Below are positions 1 to 12,183 of a DNA stretch of 64,000 bases, piece after piece. Positions within the stretch are counted from its first letter, which is position 1. Every line of letters starts with the position of its first letter. The translations under genes were made by a program, and so were the position numbers. The DNA is from Hippasteria phrygiana (lineage: Eukaryota > Echinodermata > Asteroidea > Valvatida > Goniasteridae): positions 124,001 through 188,000 of the forward strand of contig JAZGUH010000451.1 in NCBI GenBank assembly GCA_037893225.1. The letters run 5' to 3'. Under the pieces are notes generated by a model. The model did not search any database, was not told the origin of the DNA, and saw nothing but the letters and a program-made list of their open reading frames with translations.

Positions 1-16
1 AAAGAAAATATACATT
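1..16 (+). repeat. Truncated monomer at left edge (positions 217-232)
   Basis: These 16 bases are the end of a monomer cut by the window boundary. It carries 227t (aaaatatacatt), the tail state typical of W, X and Y types. It is followed by a P1 monomer with 36g, as is usual after a 227t tail. The array therefore continues to the left of the window. Confidence 0.95.
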
Positions 17-248
17 GCGAGGTTTGAATTTTCTCCACAAGTTTTAACTCTGGGAAGCCGCCGATGATTGCAACATGTAGCGCCAGATCTAAGCTATACA
101 TACATGTCAAAATTACTGCATTTGGTTGATATTTCATGCAATTATGAATGAGTGAAGCAAGTCCATACCCCAGGGAATTTGACAGGCATGGAGCAATAAA
201 TAAAAGGTAATCTGCACACGGATGGTGGCCGGGAAGAAAATAAACATT
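17..248 (+). repeat. Monomer 1: example of type P1
   Basis: P1 has 36g (tctggg), 82a, 103c, 138g (gagtgaag) and 169g. It carries the divergent cassette at 187-217 with seven substitutions (187a, 189a, 196c, 199c, 204g, 209g, 217g), then 227a. It starts the 5-mer P1-Q1-R-V-W in the left third of the window. P1 occurs from monomer 1 to monomer 158 (to about 36.6 kb), is absent for about 25 kb, and returns at monomer 266 (61497) and in the partial last monomer. Confidence 0.9.
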
Positions 249-480
249 GCGAGGTTTGAATTTTCTCCACAAGTTTTAACTCTAGGAAGCCGCCGATGAT
301 TGCAACATGTAGCGCCAGATCTAAGCTATACATACATGTCAAAATTACTGCATTTAGTTGATATTTCATGCAATTATGAATGAGTAAAGCAAGTCCATAC
401 CCCAGGGAATTTGACAGGCATGGAGCAATAAATAGACGGTAATATGTACACAGATGTTGGCCGGAAAGAAAATAAACATT
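249..480 (+). repeat. Monomer 2: example of type Q1
   Basis: Q1 equals Q2 except for 108a (tttagttg). It follows a P monomer nearly everywhere. Q1 is a useful HOR anchor. I place it at monomers 2, 11, 16, 22, 32, 37, 45, 52, 57, 66, 74, 79, 85, 94, 101, 116, 137, 148, 159, 168, 181, 186, 195, 206, 215, 243, 252 and 261. Monomer 177 is a related copy with 108c. Confidence 0.88.
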
Positions 481-712
481 GCGAGGTTTGAATTTTCTCC
501 ACAAGTGTTAACTCTAAGAAGCCGCCGATAATTGCAACATGTAGCGCCAGATCTAAGCTATCCATACATGTCAAAATTACTGTATTTGGTTGATATTTCA
601 TGCAATTATGAATGAGTAAAGCAAGTCCATACCCCAGGGAATTTGACAGGCATGGAGCAATAAATAGACGGTAACATGTACACAGATGTTGGCCGGAAAG
701 AAAATAAACATT
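481..712 (+). repeat. Monomer 3: example of type R
   Basis: R has 27g (aagtgttaac, which creates GTTAAC), 37a, 50a (gataattg), 82c, 103t, 136g and 227a. Many copies also have 195c (ggtaacatg). Position 169 is g in some copies and t in others. R follows Q1 in the left 5-mer and Z in the right 9-mer. Several copies are chimeras whose front is R and whose back is X, Y or V (monomers 17, 46, 80, 107, 123, 184, 193). Confidence 0.88.
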
Positions 713-944
713 GCGAGGTTTGAATTTTCTCCACAAGTTTTAACTCTAGGAAGCCGCCGATGATTGCAACATGTAGCGCCAGATCTAAGCTATACATACA
801 TGTCAAAAAAACTGCATTTGGTTGATATTTCATGCAATTATGAATGAGTAAAGCAAGTCCATACCCCAGGGAATTTGACAGGCATGGAGCAATAAATAGA
901 CGGTAATATGTACACAGATGTTGGCCGGAAAGAAAATAAACATT
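713..944 (+). repeat. Monomer 4: example of type V
   Basis: V has 36a 37g and 82a, plus 97a and 98a, which give a run of seven A before ctg, then 103c, 136g, 169g and 195t. It sits between R and W in the left 5-mer. I find it at monomers 4, 13, 34, 39, 54, 59, 76, 103 and 119. A last variant at monomer 161 reads aaacaaactg. No typical V is seen to the right of about 37.4 kb. Confidence 0.88.
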
Positions 945-1176
945 GCGAGGTTTGAATTTTCTCCACAGGTTTTAACTCTCAGAAGCCGCCGATGATTGCA
1001 ACATGTAGCGCCAGATCTAAGCTATCCATACATGTCAAAATTACTGTATTTGGTTGATATTTCATGCAATTATGAATGAATAAAGCAAGTCCATACCCCA
1101 GGGAATTTGACATACATGGAGCAATAAATAGACGGTAACATGTACACAGATGTTGGCCGGAAAGAAAATATACATT
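945..1176 (+). repeat. Monomer 5: example of type W
   Basis: W has 24g (ccacagg), 36c 37a (tctcag), 82c, 103t, 136a, 169t 170a (gacatac), 195c and 227t. It closes the left 5-mer. The 36c form is confined to about 0.9-17.9 kb (monomers 5, 14, 35, 40, 47, 55, 60, 77). A derivative with 20t and 36a occurs at monomers 104 and 120. A W-like front with 24g returns at monomer 272. Confidence 0.88.
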
Positions 1177-1408
1177 GCGAGGTTTGAATTTTCTCCACAA
1201 GTTTTAACTCTGGGAAGCCGCCGATGATTGCAACATGTAGCGCCAGATCTAAGCTATACATACATGTCAAAATTACTGTATTTGGTTGATATTTCATGCA
1301 ATTATGAATGAATAAAGCAAGTCCATACCCAAGGGAATTTGACATGCATGGAGCAATAAATAGACGGTAATATGTACACAGATGTTGGCCGGAAAGAAAA
1401 TATACATT
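1177..1408 (+). repeat. Monomer 6: example of type X
   Basis: X has 36g, 82a, 103t, 136a, 155a (cccaaggg), 169t, 195t and 227t. As a full monomer it occurs at 6, 61 and 69, always just before P2-Q2-Y. Its back half (136a, 155a, 169t, 227t) is also found behind R or Q fronts, for example monomers 17, 24, 26, 80, 87, 89, 96 and 111. X is therefore a frequent recombination partner. Confidence 0.85.
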
Positions 1409-1640
1409 GCGAGGTTTGAATTTTCTCCACAAGTTTTAACTCTGGGAAGCCGCCGATGATTGCAACATGTAGCGCCAGATCTAAGCTATACATACATGTC
1501 AAAATTACTGCATTTGGTTGATATTTCATGCAATTATGAATGAGTAAAGCAAGTCCATACCCCAGGGAATTTGACAGGCATGGAGCAATAAATAAAAGGT
1601 AATCTGCACACGGATGGTGGCCGGGAAGAAAATAAACATT
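1409..1640 (+). repeat. Monomer 7: example of type P2
   Basis: P2 is P1 with 138a instead of 138g; the cassette at 187-217 is the same. It usually follows a monomer with a 227t tail and is followed by a Q monomer. It is the first unit of the 3-mer P2-Q2-Y and occurs along the entire window. In eight copies on the right (from 47 kb), 32a replaces 32c; in two of these (monomers 223 and 234) the P cassette itself is replaced by the ordinary tail. Confidence 0.9.
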
Positions 1641-1872
1641 GCGAGGTTTGAATTTTCTCCACAAGTTTTAACTCTAGGAAGCCGCCGATGATTGCAACAT
1701 GTAGCGCCAGATCTAAGCTATACATACATGTCAAAATTACTGCATTTGGTTGATATTTCATGCAATTATGAATGAGTAAAGCAAGTCCATACCCCAGGGA
1801 ATTTGACAGGCATGGAGCAATAAATAGACGGTAATATGTACACAGATGTTGGCCGGAAAGAAAATAAACATT
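1641..1872 (+). repeat. Monomer 8: type Q2, used here as reference monomer
   Basis: This copy has the common state at most variable sites and serves as reference. Landmarks by monomer position: gcgaggtttg 1-10, gccgccgatg 41-50, AGATCT 70-75, an A-run 93-96, gatatttcatgc 112-123, cccc then aggg 152-159, aataaa 179-184, ggccgg 211-216. Hand count gives about 90 G or C in 232 bases. Diagnostic states are 36a 37g, 82a, 103c, 108g, 136g, 169g, 187g 189c, 195t and 227a. Q2 usually follows a P2 monomer. No clear internal half-unit duplication was seen, so 232 bp appears to be the basic period. Confidence 0.9.
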
Positions 1873-2104
1873 GCGAGGTTTGAATTTTCTCCACAAGTTT
1901 TAACTCTAAGAAGCCGCCGATGATTGCAACATGTAGCGTCAGATCTAAGCTATCCATACATGTCAAAATTACTGTATTTGGTTGATATTTCATGCAATTA
2001 TGAATGAATAAAGCAAGTCCATACCCCAGGGAATTTGACATGCATGGAGCAATAAATAGACGGTAATATGTACACAGATGTTGGCCGGAAAGAAAATATA
2101 CATT
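1873..2104 (+). repeat. Monomer 9: example of type Y2 (Y with 67t)
   Basis: Y has 36a 37a, 82c, 103t, 136a (gaataaag), 169t, 195t and 227t. Y2 adds 67t (gcgtcag), and Y1 has 67c (first at monomer 30, 6745-6976). Y ends the 3-mer P2-Q2-Y. I see 67t only between about 1.9 and 26.3 kb (monomers 9, 20, 64, 72, 83, 92, 99, 114), so it is a local marker of the left part of the array. Confidence 0.87.
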
Positions 2105-5100
2105 GCGAGGTTTGAATTTTCTCCACAAGTTTTAACTCTGGGAAGCCGCCGATGATTGCAACATGTAGCGCCAGATCTAAGCTATACATACATGTCAAAA
2201 TTACTGCATTTGGTTGATATTTCATGCAATTATGAATGAGTGAAGCAAGTCCATACCCCAGGGAATTTGACAGGCATGGAGCAATAAATAAAAGGTAATC
2301 TGCACACGGATGGTGGCCGGGAAGAAAATAAACATTGCGAGGTTTGAATTTTCTCCACAAGTTTTAACTCTAGGAAGCCGCCGATGATTGCAACATGTAG
2401 CGCCAGATCTAAGCTATACATACATGTCAAAATTACTGCATTTAGTTGATATTTCATGCAATTATGAATGAGTAAAGCAAGTCCATACCCCAGGGAATTT
2501 GACAGGCATGGAGCAATAAATAGACGGTAATATGTACACAGATGTTGGCCGGAAAGAAAATAAACATTGCGAGGTTTGAATTTTCTCCACAAGTGTTAAC
2601 TCTAAGAAGCCGCCGATAATTGCAACATGTAGCGCCAGATCTAAGCTATCCATACATGTCAAAATTACTGTATTTGGTTGATATTTCATGCAATTATGAA
2701 TGAGTAAAGCAAGTCCATACCCCAGGGAATTTGACAGGCATGGAGCAATAAATAGACGGTAACATGTACACAGATGTTGGCCGGAAAGAAAATAAACATT
2801 GCGAGGTTTGAATTTTCTCCACAAGTTTTAACTCTAGGAAGCCGCCGATGATTGCAACATGTAGCGCCAGATCTAAGCTATACATACATGTCAAAAAAAC
2901 TGCATTTGGTTGATATTTCATGCAATTATGAATGAGTAAAGCAAGTCCATACCCCAGGGAATTTGACAGGCATGGAGCAATAAATAGACGGTAATATGTA
3001 CACAGATGTTGGCCGGAAAGAAAATAAACATTGCGAGGTTTGAATTTTCTCCACAGGTTTTAACTCTCAGAAGCCGCCGATGATTGCAACATGTAGCGCC
3101 AGATCTAAGCTATCCATACATGTCAAAATTACTGTATTTGGTTGATATTTCATGCAATTATGAATGAATAAAGCAAGTCCATACCCCAGGGAATTTGACA
3201 TACATGGAGCAATAAATAGACGGTAACATGTACACAGATGTTGGCCGGAAAGAAAATATACATTGCGAGGTTTGAATTTTCTCCACAAGTTTTAACTCTG
3301 GGAAGCCGCCGATGATTGCAACATGTAGCGCCAGATCTAAGCTATACATACATGTCAAAATTACTGCATTTGGTTGATATTTCATGCAATTATGAATGAG
3401 TGAAGCAAGTCCATACCCCAGGGAATTTGACAGGCATGGAGCAATAAATAAAAGGTAATCTGCACACGGATGGTGGCCGGGAAGAAAATAAACATTGCGA
3501 GGTTTGAATTTTCTCCACAAGTTTTAACTCTAGGAAGCCGCCGATGATTGCAACATGTAGCGCCAGATCTAAGCTATACATACATGTCAAAATTACTGCA
3601 TTTAGTTGATATTTCATGCAATTATGAATGAGTAAAGCAAGTCCATACCCCAGGGAATTTGACAGGCATGGAGCAATAAATAGACGGTAATATGTACACA
3701 GATGTTGGCCGGAAAGAAAATAAACATTGCGAGGTTTGAATTTTCTCCACAAGTGTTAACTCTAAGAAGCCGCCGATAATTGCAACATGTAGCGCCAGAT
3801 CTAAGCTATCCATACATGTCAAAATTACTGTATTTGGTTGATATTTCATGCAATTATGAATGAATAAAGCAAGTCCATACCCAAGGGAATTTGACATGCA
3901 TGGAGCAATAAATAGACGGTAATATGTACACAGATGTTGGCCGGAAAGAAAATATACATTGCGAGGTTTGAATTTTCTCCACAAGTTTTAACTCTGGGAA
4001 GCCGCCGATGATTGCAACATGTAGCGCCAGATCTAAGCTATACATACATGTCAAAATTACTGCATTTGGTTGATATTTCATGCAATTATGAATGAGTAAA
4101 GCAAGTCCATACCCCAGGGAATTTGACAGGCATGGAGCAATAAATAAAAGGTAATCTGCACACGGATGGTGGCCGGGAAGAAAATAAACATTGCGAGGTT
4201 TGAATTTTCTCCACAAGTTTTAACTCTAGGAAGCCGCCGATGATTGCAACATGTAGCGCCAGATCTAAGCTATACATACATGTCAAAATTACTGCATTTG
4301 GTTGATATTTCATGCAATTATGAATGAGTAAAGCAAGTCCATACCCCAGGGAATTTGACAAGCATGGAGCAATAAATAGACGGTAATATGTACACAGATG
4401 TTGGCCGGAAAGAAAATAAACATTGCGAGGTTTGAATTTTCTCCACAAGTTTTAACTCTAAGAAGCCGCCGATGATTGCAACATGTAGCGTCAGATCTAA
4501 GCTATCCATACATGTCAAAATTACTGTATTTGGTTGATATTTCATGCACTTATGAATGAATAAAGCAAGTCCATACCCCAGGGAATTTGACATGCATGGA
4601 GCAATAAATAGACGGTAATATGTACACAGATGTTGGCCGGAAAGAAAATATACATTGCGAGGTTTGAATTTTCTCCACAAGTTTTAACTCTGGGAAGCCG
4701 CCGATGATTGCAACATGTAGCGCCAGATCTAAGCTATACATACATGTCAAAATTACTGCATTTGGTTGATATTTCATGCAATTATGAATGAGTGAAGCAA
4801 GTCCATACCCCAGGGAATTTGACAGGCATGGAGCAATAAATAAAAGGTAATCTGCACACGGATGGTGGCCGGGAAGAAAATAAACATTGCGAGGTTTGAA
4901 TTTTCTCCACAAGTTTTAACTCTAGGAAGCCGCCGATGATTGCAACATGTAGCGCCAGATCTAAGCTATACATACATGTCAAAATTACTGCATTTAGTTG
5001 ATATTTCATGCAATTATGAATGAGTAAAGCAAGTCCATACCCCAGGGAATTTGACAGGCATGGAGCAATAAATAGACGGTAATATGTACACAGATGTTGG

Positions 5101-8100
5101 CCGGAAAGAAAATAAACATTGCGAGGTTTGAATTTTCTCCACAAGTGTTAACTCTAAGAAGCCGCCGATAATTGCAACATGTAGCGCCAGATCTAAGCTA
5201 TCCATACATGTCAAAATTACTGTATTTGGTTGATATTTCATGCAATTATGAATGAGTAAAGCAAGTCCATACCCCAGGGAATTTGACATGCATGGAGCAA
5301 TAAATAGACGGTAACATGTACACAGATGTTGGCCGGAAAGAAAATAAACATTGCGAGGTTTGAATTTTCTCCACAAGTTTTAACTCTAGGAAGCCGCCGA
5401 TGATTGCAACATGTAGCGCCAGATCTAAGCTATACATACATGTCAAAATTACTGTATTTGGTTGATATTTCATGCAATTATGAATGAATAAAGCAAGTCC
5501 ATACCCAAGGGAATTTGACATGCATGGAGCAATAAATAGACGGTAATATGTACACAGATGTTGGCCGGAAAGAAAATATACATTGCGAGGTTTGAATTTT
5601 CTCCACAAGTTTTAACTCTGGGAAGCCGCCGATGATTGCAACATGTAGCGCCAGATCTAAGCTATACATACATGTCAAAATTACTGCATTTGGTTGATAT
5701 TTCATGCAATTATGAATGAGTAAAGCAAGTCCATACCCCAGGGAATTTGACAGGCATGGAGCAATAAATAAAAGGTAATCTGCACACGGATGGTGGCCGG
5801 GAAGAAAATAAACATTGCGAGGTTTGAATTTTCTCCACAAGTTTTAACTCTAGGAAGCCGCCGATGATTGCAACATGTAGCGCCAGATATAAGCTATACA
5901 TACATGTCAAAATTACTGCATTTGGTTGATATTTCATGCAATTATGAATGAATAAAGCAAGTCCATACCCAAGGGAATTTGACATGCATGGAGCAATAAA
6001 TAGACGGTAATATGTACACAGATGTTGGCCGGAAAGAAAATATACATTGCGAGGTTTGAATTTTCTCCACAAGTTTTAACTCTGGGAAGCCGCCGATGAT
6101 TGCAACATGTAGCGCCAGATCTAAGCTATACATACATGTCAAAATTACTGCATTTGGTTGATATTTCATGCAATTATGAATGAGTAAAGCAAGTCCATAC
6201 CCCAGGGAATTTGACAGGCATGGAGCAATACATAAAAGGTAATCTGCACACGGATGGTGGCCGGGAAGAAAATAAACATTGCGAGGTTTGAATTTTCTCC
6301 ACAAGTTTTAACTCTAGGAAGCCGCCGATGATTGCAACATGTAGCGCCAGATCTAAGCTATACATACATGTCAAAATTACTGCATTTGGTTGATATTTCA
6401 TGCAATTATGAATGAGTAAAGCAAGTCCATACCCCAGGGAATTTGACAGGCATGGAGCAATAAATAGACGGTAATATGTACACAGATGTTGGCCGGAAAG
6501 AAAATAAACATTGCGAGGTTTGAATTTTCTCCACAAGTTTTAACTCTAGGAAGCCGCCGATGATTGCAACATGTAGCGCCAGATCTAAGCTATACATACA
6601 TGTCAAAATTACTGCATTTGGTTGATATTTCATGCAATTATGAATGAGTAAAGCAAGTCCATACCCCAGGGAATTTGACAGGCATGGAGCAATAAATAGA
6701 CGGTAATATGTACACAGATGTTGGCCGGAAAGAAAATAAACATTGCGAGGTTTGAATTTTCTCCACAAGTTTTAACTCTAAGAAGCCGCCGATGATTGCA
6801 ACATGTAGCGCCAGATCTAAGCTATCCATACATGTCAAAATTACTGTATTTGGTTGATATTTCATGCAATTATGAATGAATAAAGCAAGTCCATACCCCA
6901 GGGAATTTGACATGCATGGAGCAATAAATAGACGGTAATATGTACACAGATGTTGGCCGGAAAGAAAATATACATTGCGAGGTTTGAATTTTCTCCACAA
7001 GTTTTAACTCTGGGAAGCCGCCGATGATTGCAACATGTAGCGCCAGATCTAAGCTATACATACATGTCAAAATTACTGCATTTGGTTGATATTTCATGCA
7101 ATTATGAATGAGTGAAGCAAGTCCATACCCCAGGGAATTTGACAGGCATGGAGCAATAAATAAAAGGTAATCTGCACACGGATGGTGGCCGGGAAGAAAA
7201 TAAACATTGCGAGGTTTGAATTTTCTCCACAAGTTTTAACTCTAGGAAGCCGCCGATGATTGCAACATGTAGCGCCAGATCTAAGCTATACATACATGTC
7301 AAAATTACTGCATTTAGTTGATATTTCATGCAATTATGAATGAGTAAAGCAAGTCCATACCCCAGGGAATTTGACAGGCATGGAGCAATAAATAGACGGT
7401 AATATGTACACAGATGTTGGCCGGAAAGAAAATAAACATTGCGAGGTTTGAATTTTCTCCACAAGTGTTAACTCTAAGAAGCCGCCGATAATTGCAACAT
7501 GTAGCGCCAGATCTAAGCTATCCATACATGTCAAAATTACTGTATTTGGTTGATATTTCATGCAATTATGAATGAGTAAAGCAAGTCCATACCCCAGGGA
7601 ATTTGACATGCATGGAGCAATAAATAGACGGTAACATGTACACAGATGTTGGCCGGAAAGAAAATAAACATTGCGAGGTTTGAATTTTCTCCACAAGTTT
7701 TAACTCTAGGAAGCCGCCGATGATTGCAACATGTAGCGCCAGATCTAAGCTATACATACATGTCAAAAAAACTGCATTTGGTTGATATTTCATGCAATTA
7801 TGAATGAGTAAAGCAAGTCCATACCCCAGGGAATTTGACAGGCATGGAGCAATAAATAGACGGTAATATGTACACAGATGTTGGCCGGAAAGAAAATAAA
7901 CATTGCGAGGTTTGAATTTTCTCCACAGGTTTTAACTCTCAGAAGCCGCCGATGATTGCAACATGTAGCGCCAGATCTAAGCTATCCATACATGTCAAAA
8001 TTACTGTATTTGGTTGATATTTCATGCAATTATGAATGAATAAAGCAAGTCCATACCCCAGGGAATTTGACATACATGGAGCAATAAATAGACGGTAACA

Positions 8101-8935
8101 TGTACACAGATGTTGGCCGGAAAGAAAATATACATTGCGAGGTTTGAATTTTCTCCACAAGTTTTAACTCTGGGAAGCCGCCGATGATTGCAACATGTAG
8201 CGCCAGATCTAAGCTATACATACATGTCAAAATTACTGCATTTGGTTGATATTTCATGCAATTATGAATGAGTGAAGCAAGTCCATACCCCAGGGAATTT
8301 GACAGGCATGGAGCAATAAATAAAAGGTAATCTGCACACGGATGGTGGCCGGGAAGAAAATAAACATTGCGAGGTTTGAATTTTCTCCACAAGTTTTAAC
8401 TCTAGGAAGCCGCCGATGATTGCAACATGTAGCGCCAGATCTAAGCTATACATACATGTCAAAATTACTGCATTTAGTTGATATTTCATGCAATTATGAA
8501 TGAGTAAAGCAAGTCCATACCCCAGGGAATTTGACAGGCATGGAGCAATAAATAGACGGTAATATGTACACAGATGTTGGCCGGAAAGAAAATAAACATT
8601 GCGAGGTTTGAATTTTCTCCACAAGTGTTAACTCTAAGAAGCCGCCGATAATTGCAACATGTAGCGCCAGATCTAAGCTATCCATACATGTCAAAATTAC
8701 TGTATTTGGTTGATATTTCATGCAATTATGAATGAGTAAAGCAAGTCCATACCCCAGGGAATTTGACATGCATGGAGCAATAAATAGACGGTAACATGTA
8801 CACAGATGTTGGCCGGAAAGAAAATAAACATTGCGAGGTTTGAATTTTCTCCACAAGTTTTAACTCTAGGAAGCCGCCGATGATTGCAACATGTAGCGCC
8901 AGATCTAAGCTATACATACATGTCAAAAAAACTGC

Positions 8936-10559
8936 ATTTGGTTGATATTTCATGCAATTATGAATGAGTAAAGCAAGTCCATACCCCAGGGAATTTGACA
9001 TGCATGGAGCAATAAATAGACGGTAATATGTACACAGATGTTGGCCGGAAAGAAAATAAACATTGCGAGGTTTGAATTTTCTCCACAGGTTTTAACTCTC
9101 AGAAGCCGCCGATGATTGCAACATGTAGCGCCAGATCTAAGCTATCCATACATGTCAAAATTACTGTATTTGGTTGATATTTCATGCAATTATGAATGAA
9201 TAAAGCAAGTCCATACCCCAGGGAATTTGACATACATGGAGCAATAAATAGACGGTAACATGTACACAGATGTTGGCCGGAAAGAAAATATACATTGCGA
9301 GGTTTGAATTTTCTCCACAAGTTTTAACTCTGGGAAGCCGCCGATGATTGCAACATGTAGCGCCAGATCTAAGCTATACATACATGTCAAAATTACTGCA
9401 TTTGGTTGATATTTCATGCAATTATGAATGAGTAAAGCAAGTCCATACCCCAGGGAATTTGACAGGCATGGAGCAATAAATAAAAGGTAATCTGCACACG
9501 GATGGTGGCCGGGAAGAAAATAAACATTGCGAGGTTTGAATTTTCTCCACAAGTTTTAACTCTAGGAAGCCGCCGATGATTGCAACATGTAGCGCCAGAT
9601 CTAAGCTATACATACATGTCAAAATTACTGCATTTGGTTGATATTTCATGCAATTATGAATGAGTAAAGCAAGTCCATACCCCAGGGAATTTGACAGGCA
9701 TGGAGCAATAAATAGACGGTAATATGTACACAGATGTTGGCCGGAAAGAAAATAAACATTGCGAGGTTTGAATTTTCTCCACAAGTTTTAACTCTAAGAA
9801 GCCGCCGATGATTGCAACATGTAGCGCCAGATCTAAGCTATCCATACATGTCAAAATTACTGTATTTGGTTGATATTTCATGCAATTATGAATGAATAAA
9901 GCAAGTCCATACCCCAGGGAATTTGACATGCATGGAGCAATAAATAGACGGTAATATGTACACAGATGTTGGCCGGAAAGAAAATATACATTGCGAGGTT
10001 TGAATTTTCTCCACAAGTTTTAACTCTGGGAAGCCGCCGATGATTGCAACATGTAGCGCCAGATCTAAGCTATACATACATGTCAAAATTACTGCATTTG
10101 GTTGATATTTCATGCAATTATGAATGAGTGAAGCAAGTCCATACCCCAGGGAATTTGACAGGCATGGAGCAATAAATAAAAGGTAATCTGCACACGGATG
10201 GTGGCCGGGAAGAAAATAAACATTGCGAGGTTTGAATTTTCTGCACAAGTTTTAACTCTAGGAAGCCGCCGATGATTGCAACATGTAGCGCCAGATCTAA
10301 GCTATACATACATGTCAAAATTACTGCATTTAGTTGATATTTCATGCAATTATGAATGAGTAAAGCAAGTCCATACCCCAGGGAATTTGACAGGCATGGA
10401 GCAATAAATAGACGGTAATATGTACACAGATGTTGGCCGGAAAGAAAATAAACATTGCGAGGTTTGAATTGTCTCCACAAGTGTTAACTCTAAGAAGCCG
10501 CCGATAATTGCAACATGTAGCGCCAGATCTAAGCTATCCATACATGTCAAAATTACTGT
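8936..10559 (+). repeat. Recent tandem duplication, copy 1 (7 monomers, 1,624 bp)
   Basis: The run back-of-V, W, P2, Q2, Y1, P1, Q1, front-of-R (monomers 39-46) is repeated immediately downstream. Two private changes mark both copies: 19g (ctgcacaag) at 10243 and 11867, and 15g (gaattgtctcc) at 10471 and 12095, each 1,624 bp apart. No difference between copies was noticed. Limits are uncertain by about 90 bp because no marker lies between positions 104 and 195. Confidence 0.85.
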
Positions 10560-12183
10560 ATTTGGTTGATATTTCATGCAATTATGAATGAGTAAAGCAA
10601 GTCCATACCCCAGGGAATTTGACATGCATGGAGCAATAAATAGACGGTAATATGTACACAGATGTTGGCCGGAAAGAAAATAAACATTGCGAGGTTTGAA
10701 TTTTCTCCACAGGTTTTAACTCTCAGAAGCCGCCGATGATTGCAACATGTAGCGCCAGATCTAAGCTATCCATACATGTCAAAATTACTGTATTTGGTTG
10801 ATATTTCATGCAATTATGAATGAATAAAGCAAGTCCATACCCCAGGGAATTTGACATACATGGAGCAATAAATAGACGGTAACATGTACACAGATGTTGG
10901 CCGGAAAGAAAATATACATTGCGAGGTTTGAATTTTCTCCACAAGTTTTAACTCTGGGAAGCCGCCGATGATTGCAACATGTAGCGCCAGATCTAAGCTA
11001 TACATACATGTCAAAATTACTGCATTTGGTTGATATTTCATGCAATTATGAATGAGTAAAGCAAGTCCATACCCCAGGGAATTTGACAGGCATGGAGCAA
11101 TAAATAAAAGGTAATCTGCACACGGATGGTGGCCGGGAAGAAAATAAACATTGCGAGGTTTGAATTTTCTCCACAAGTTTTAACTCTAGGAAGCCGCCGA
11201 TGATTGCAACATGTAGCGCCAGATCTAAGCTATACATACATGTCAAAATTACTGCATTTGGTTGATATTTCATGCAATTATGAATGAGTAAAGCAAGTCC
11301 ATACCCCAGGGAATTTGACAGGCATGGAGCAATAAATAGACGGTAATATGTACACAGATGTTGGCCGGAAAGAAAATAAACATTGCGAGGTTTGAATTTT
11401 CTCCACAAGTTTTAACTCTAAGAAGCCGCCGATGATTGCAACATGTAGCGCCAGATCTAAGCTATCCATACATGTCAAAATTACTGTATTTGGTTGATAT
11501 TTCATGCAATTATGAATGAATAAAGCAAGTCCATACCCCAGGGAATTTGACATGCATGGAGCAATAAATAGACGGTAATATGTACACAGATGTTGGCCGG
11601 AAAGAAAATATACATTGCGAGGTTTGAATTTTCTCCACAAGTTTTAACTCTGGGAAGCCGCCGATGATTGCAACATGTAGCGCCAGATCTAAGCTATACA
11701 TACATGTCAAAATTACTGCATTTGGTTGATATTTCATGCAATTATGAATGAGTGAAGCAAGTCCATACCCCAGGGAATTTGACAGGCATGGAGCAATAAA
11801 TAAAAGGTAATCTGCACACGGATGGTGGCCGGGAAGAAAATAAACATTGCGAGGTTTGAATTTTCTGCACAAGTTTTAACTCTAGGAAGCCGCCGATGAT
11901 TGCAACATGTAGCGCCAGATCTAAGCTATACATACATGTCAAAATTACTGCATTTAGTTGATATTTCATGCAATTATGAATGAGTAAAGCAAGTCCATAC
12001 CCCAGGGAATTTGACAGGCATGGAGCAATAAATAGACGGTAATATGTACACAGATGTTGGCCGGAAAGAAAATAAACATTGCGAGGTTTGAATTGTCTCC
12101 ACAAGTGTTAACTCTAAGAAGCCGCCGATAATTGCAACATGTAGCGCCAGATCTAAGCTATCCATACATGTCAAAATTACTGT
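10560..12183 (+). repeat. Recent tandem duplication, copy 2 (7 monomers, 1,624 bp)
   Basis: This copy begins inside monomer 46 (10457-10688), whose front is R (27g, 37a, 50a, 82c, 103t) and whose back equals that of V monomer 39 (169t, 195t). This chimera is the junction expected of an unequal exchange between an R and a V monomer. Downstream, monomers 53-55 continue as the intact R-V-W. Confidence 0.85.

Larger units (their letters stand above)
1027..6548 (+). repeat. Long direct duplication, copy 1 (about 5.5 kb)
   Basis: From the middle of monomer 5 to the front of monomer 29 the order of types and the private substitutions match 15643-21164, offset 14,616 bp (63 monomers). Shared private marks include 169a at 4361, 125c in monomer 20, 73a in monomer 26 and 184c in monomer 27. 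The left limit is set by monomer 5 (W front) against monomer 68 (V front). The right limit is set by monomer 29 (36a 37g) against monomer 92 (37a). Confidence 0.88.
17..6976 (+). repeat. HOR block 1, monomers 1-30: 5-mer and 3-mer mosaic
   Basis: Order read: P1 Q1 R V W X P2 Q2 Y2; P1 Q1 R V W; P1 Q1 R/X P2 Q2 Y2; P1 Q1 R Q/X P2 Q/X P2 Q2 Q2 Y1. The complete 5-mer spans 17-1176 and 2105-3264. P2-Q2-Y spans 1409-2104 and 3961-4656. Private marks are 169a in monomer 19, 125c in monomer 20, 73a in monomer 26 and 184c in monomer 27. All four recur 14,616 bp downstream. Confidence 0.85.

Noticed and set aside
17..248. Internal subrepeat making 232 bp a dimer of about 116 bp
   Set aside because: Short words recur (acatgt, gaattt), but the two halves do not align over a useful length, so the basic period appears to be 232 bp.
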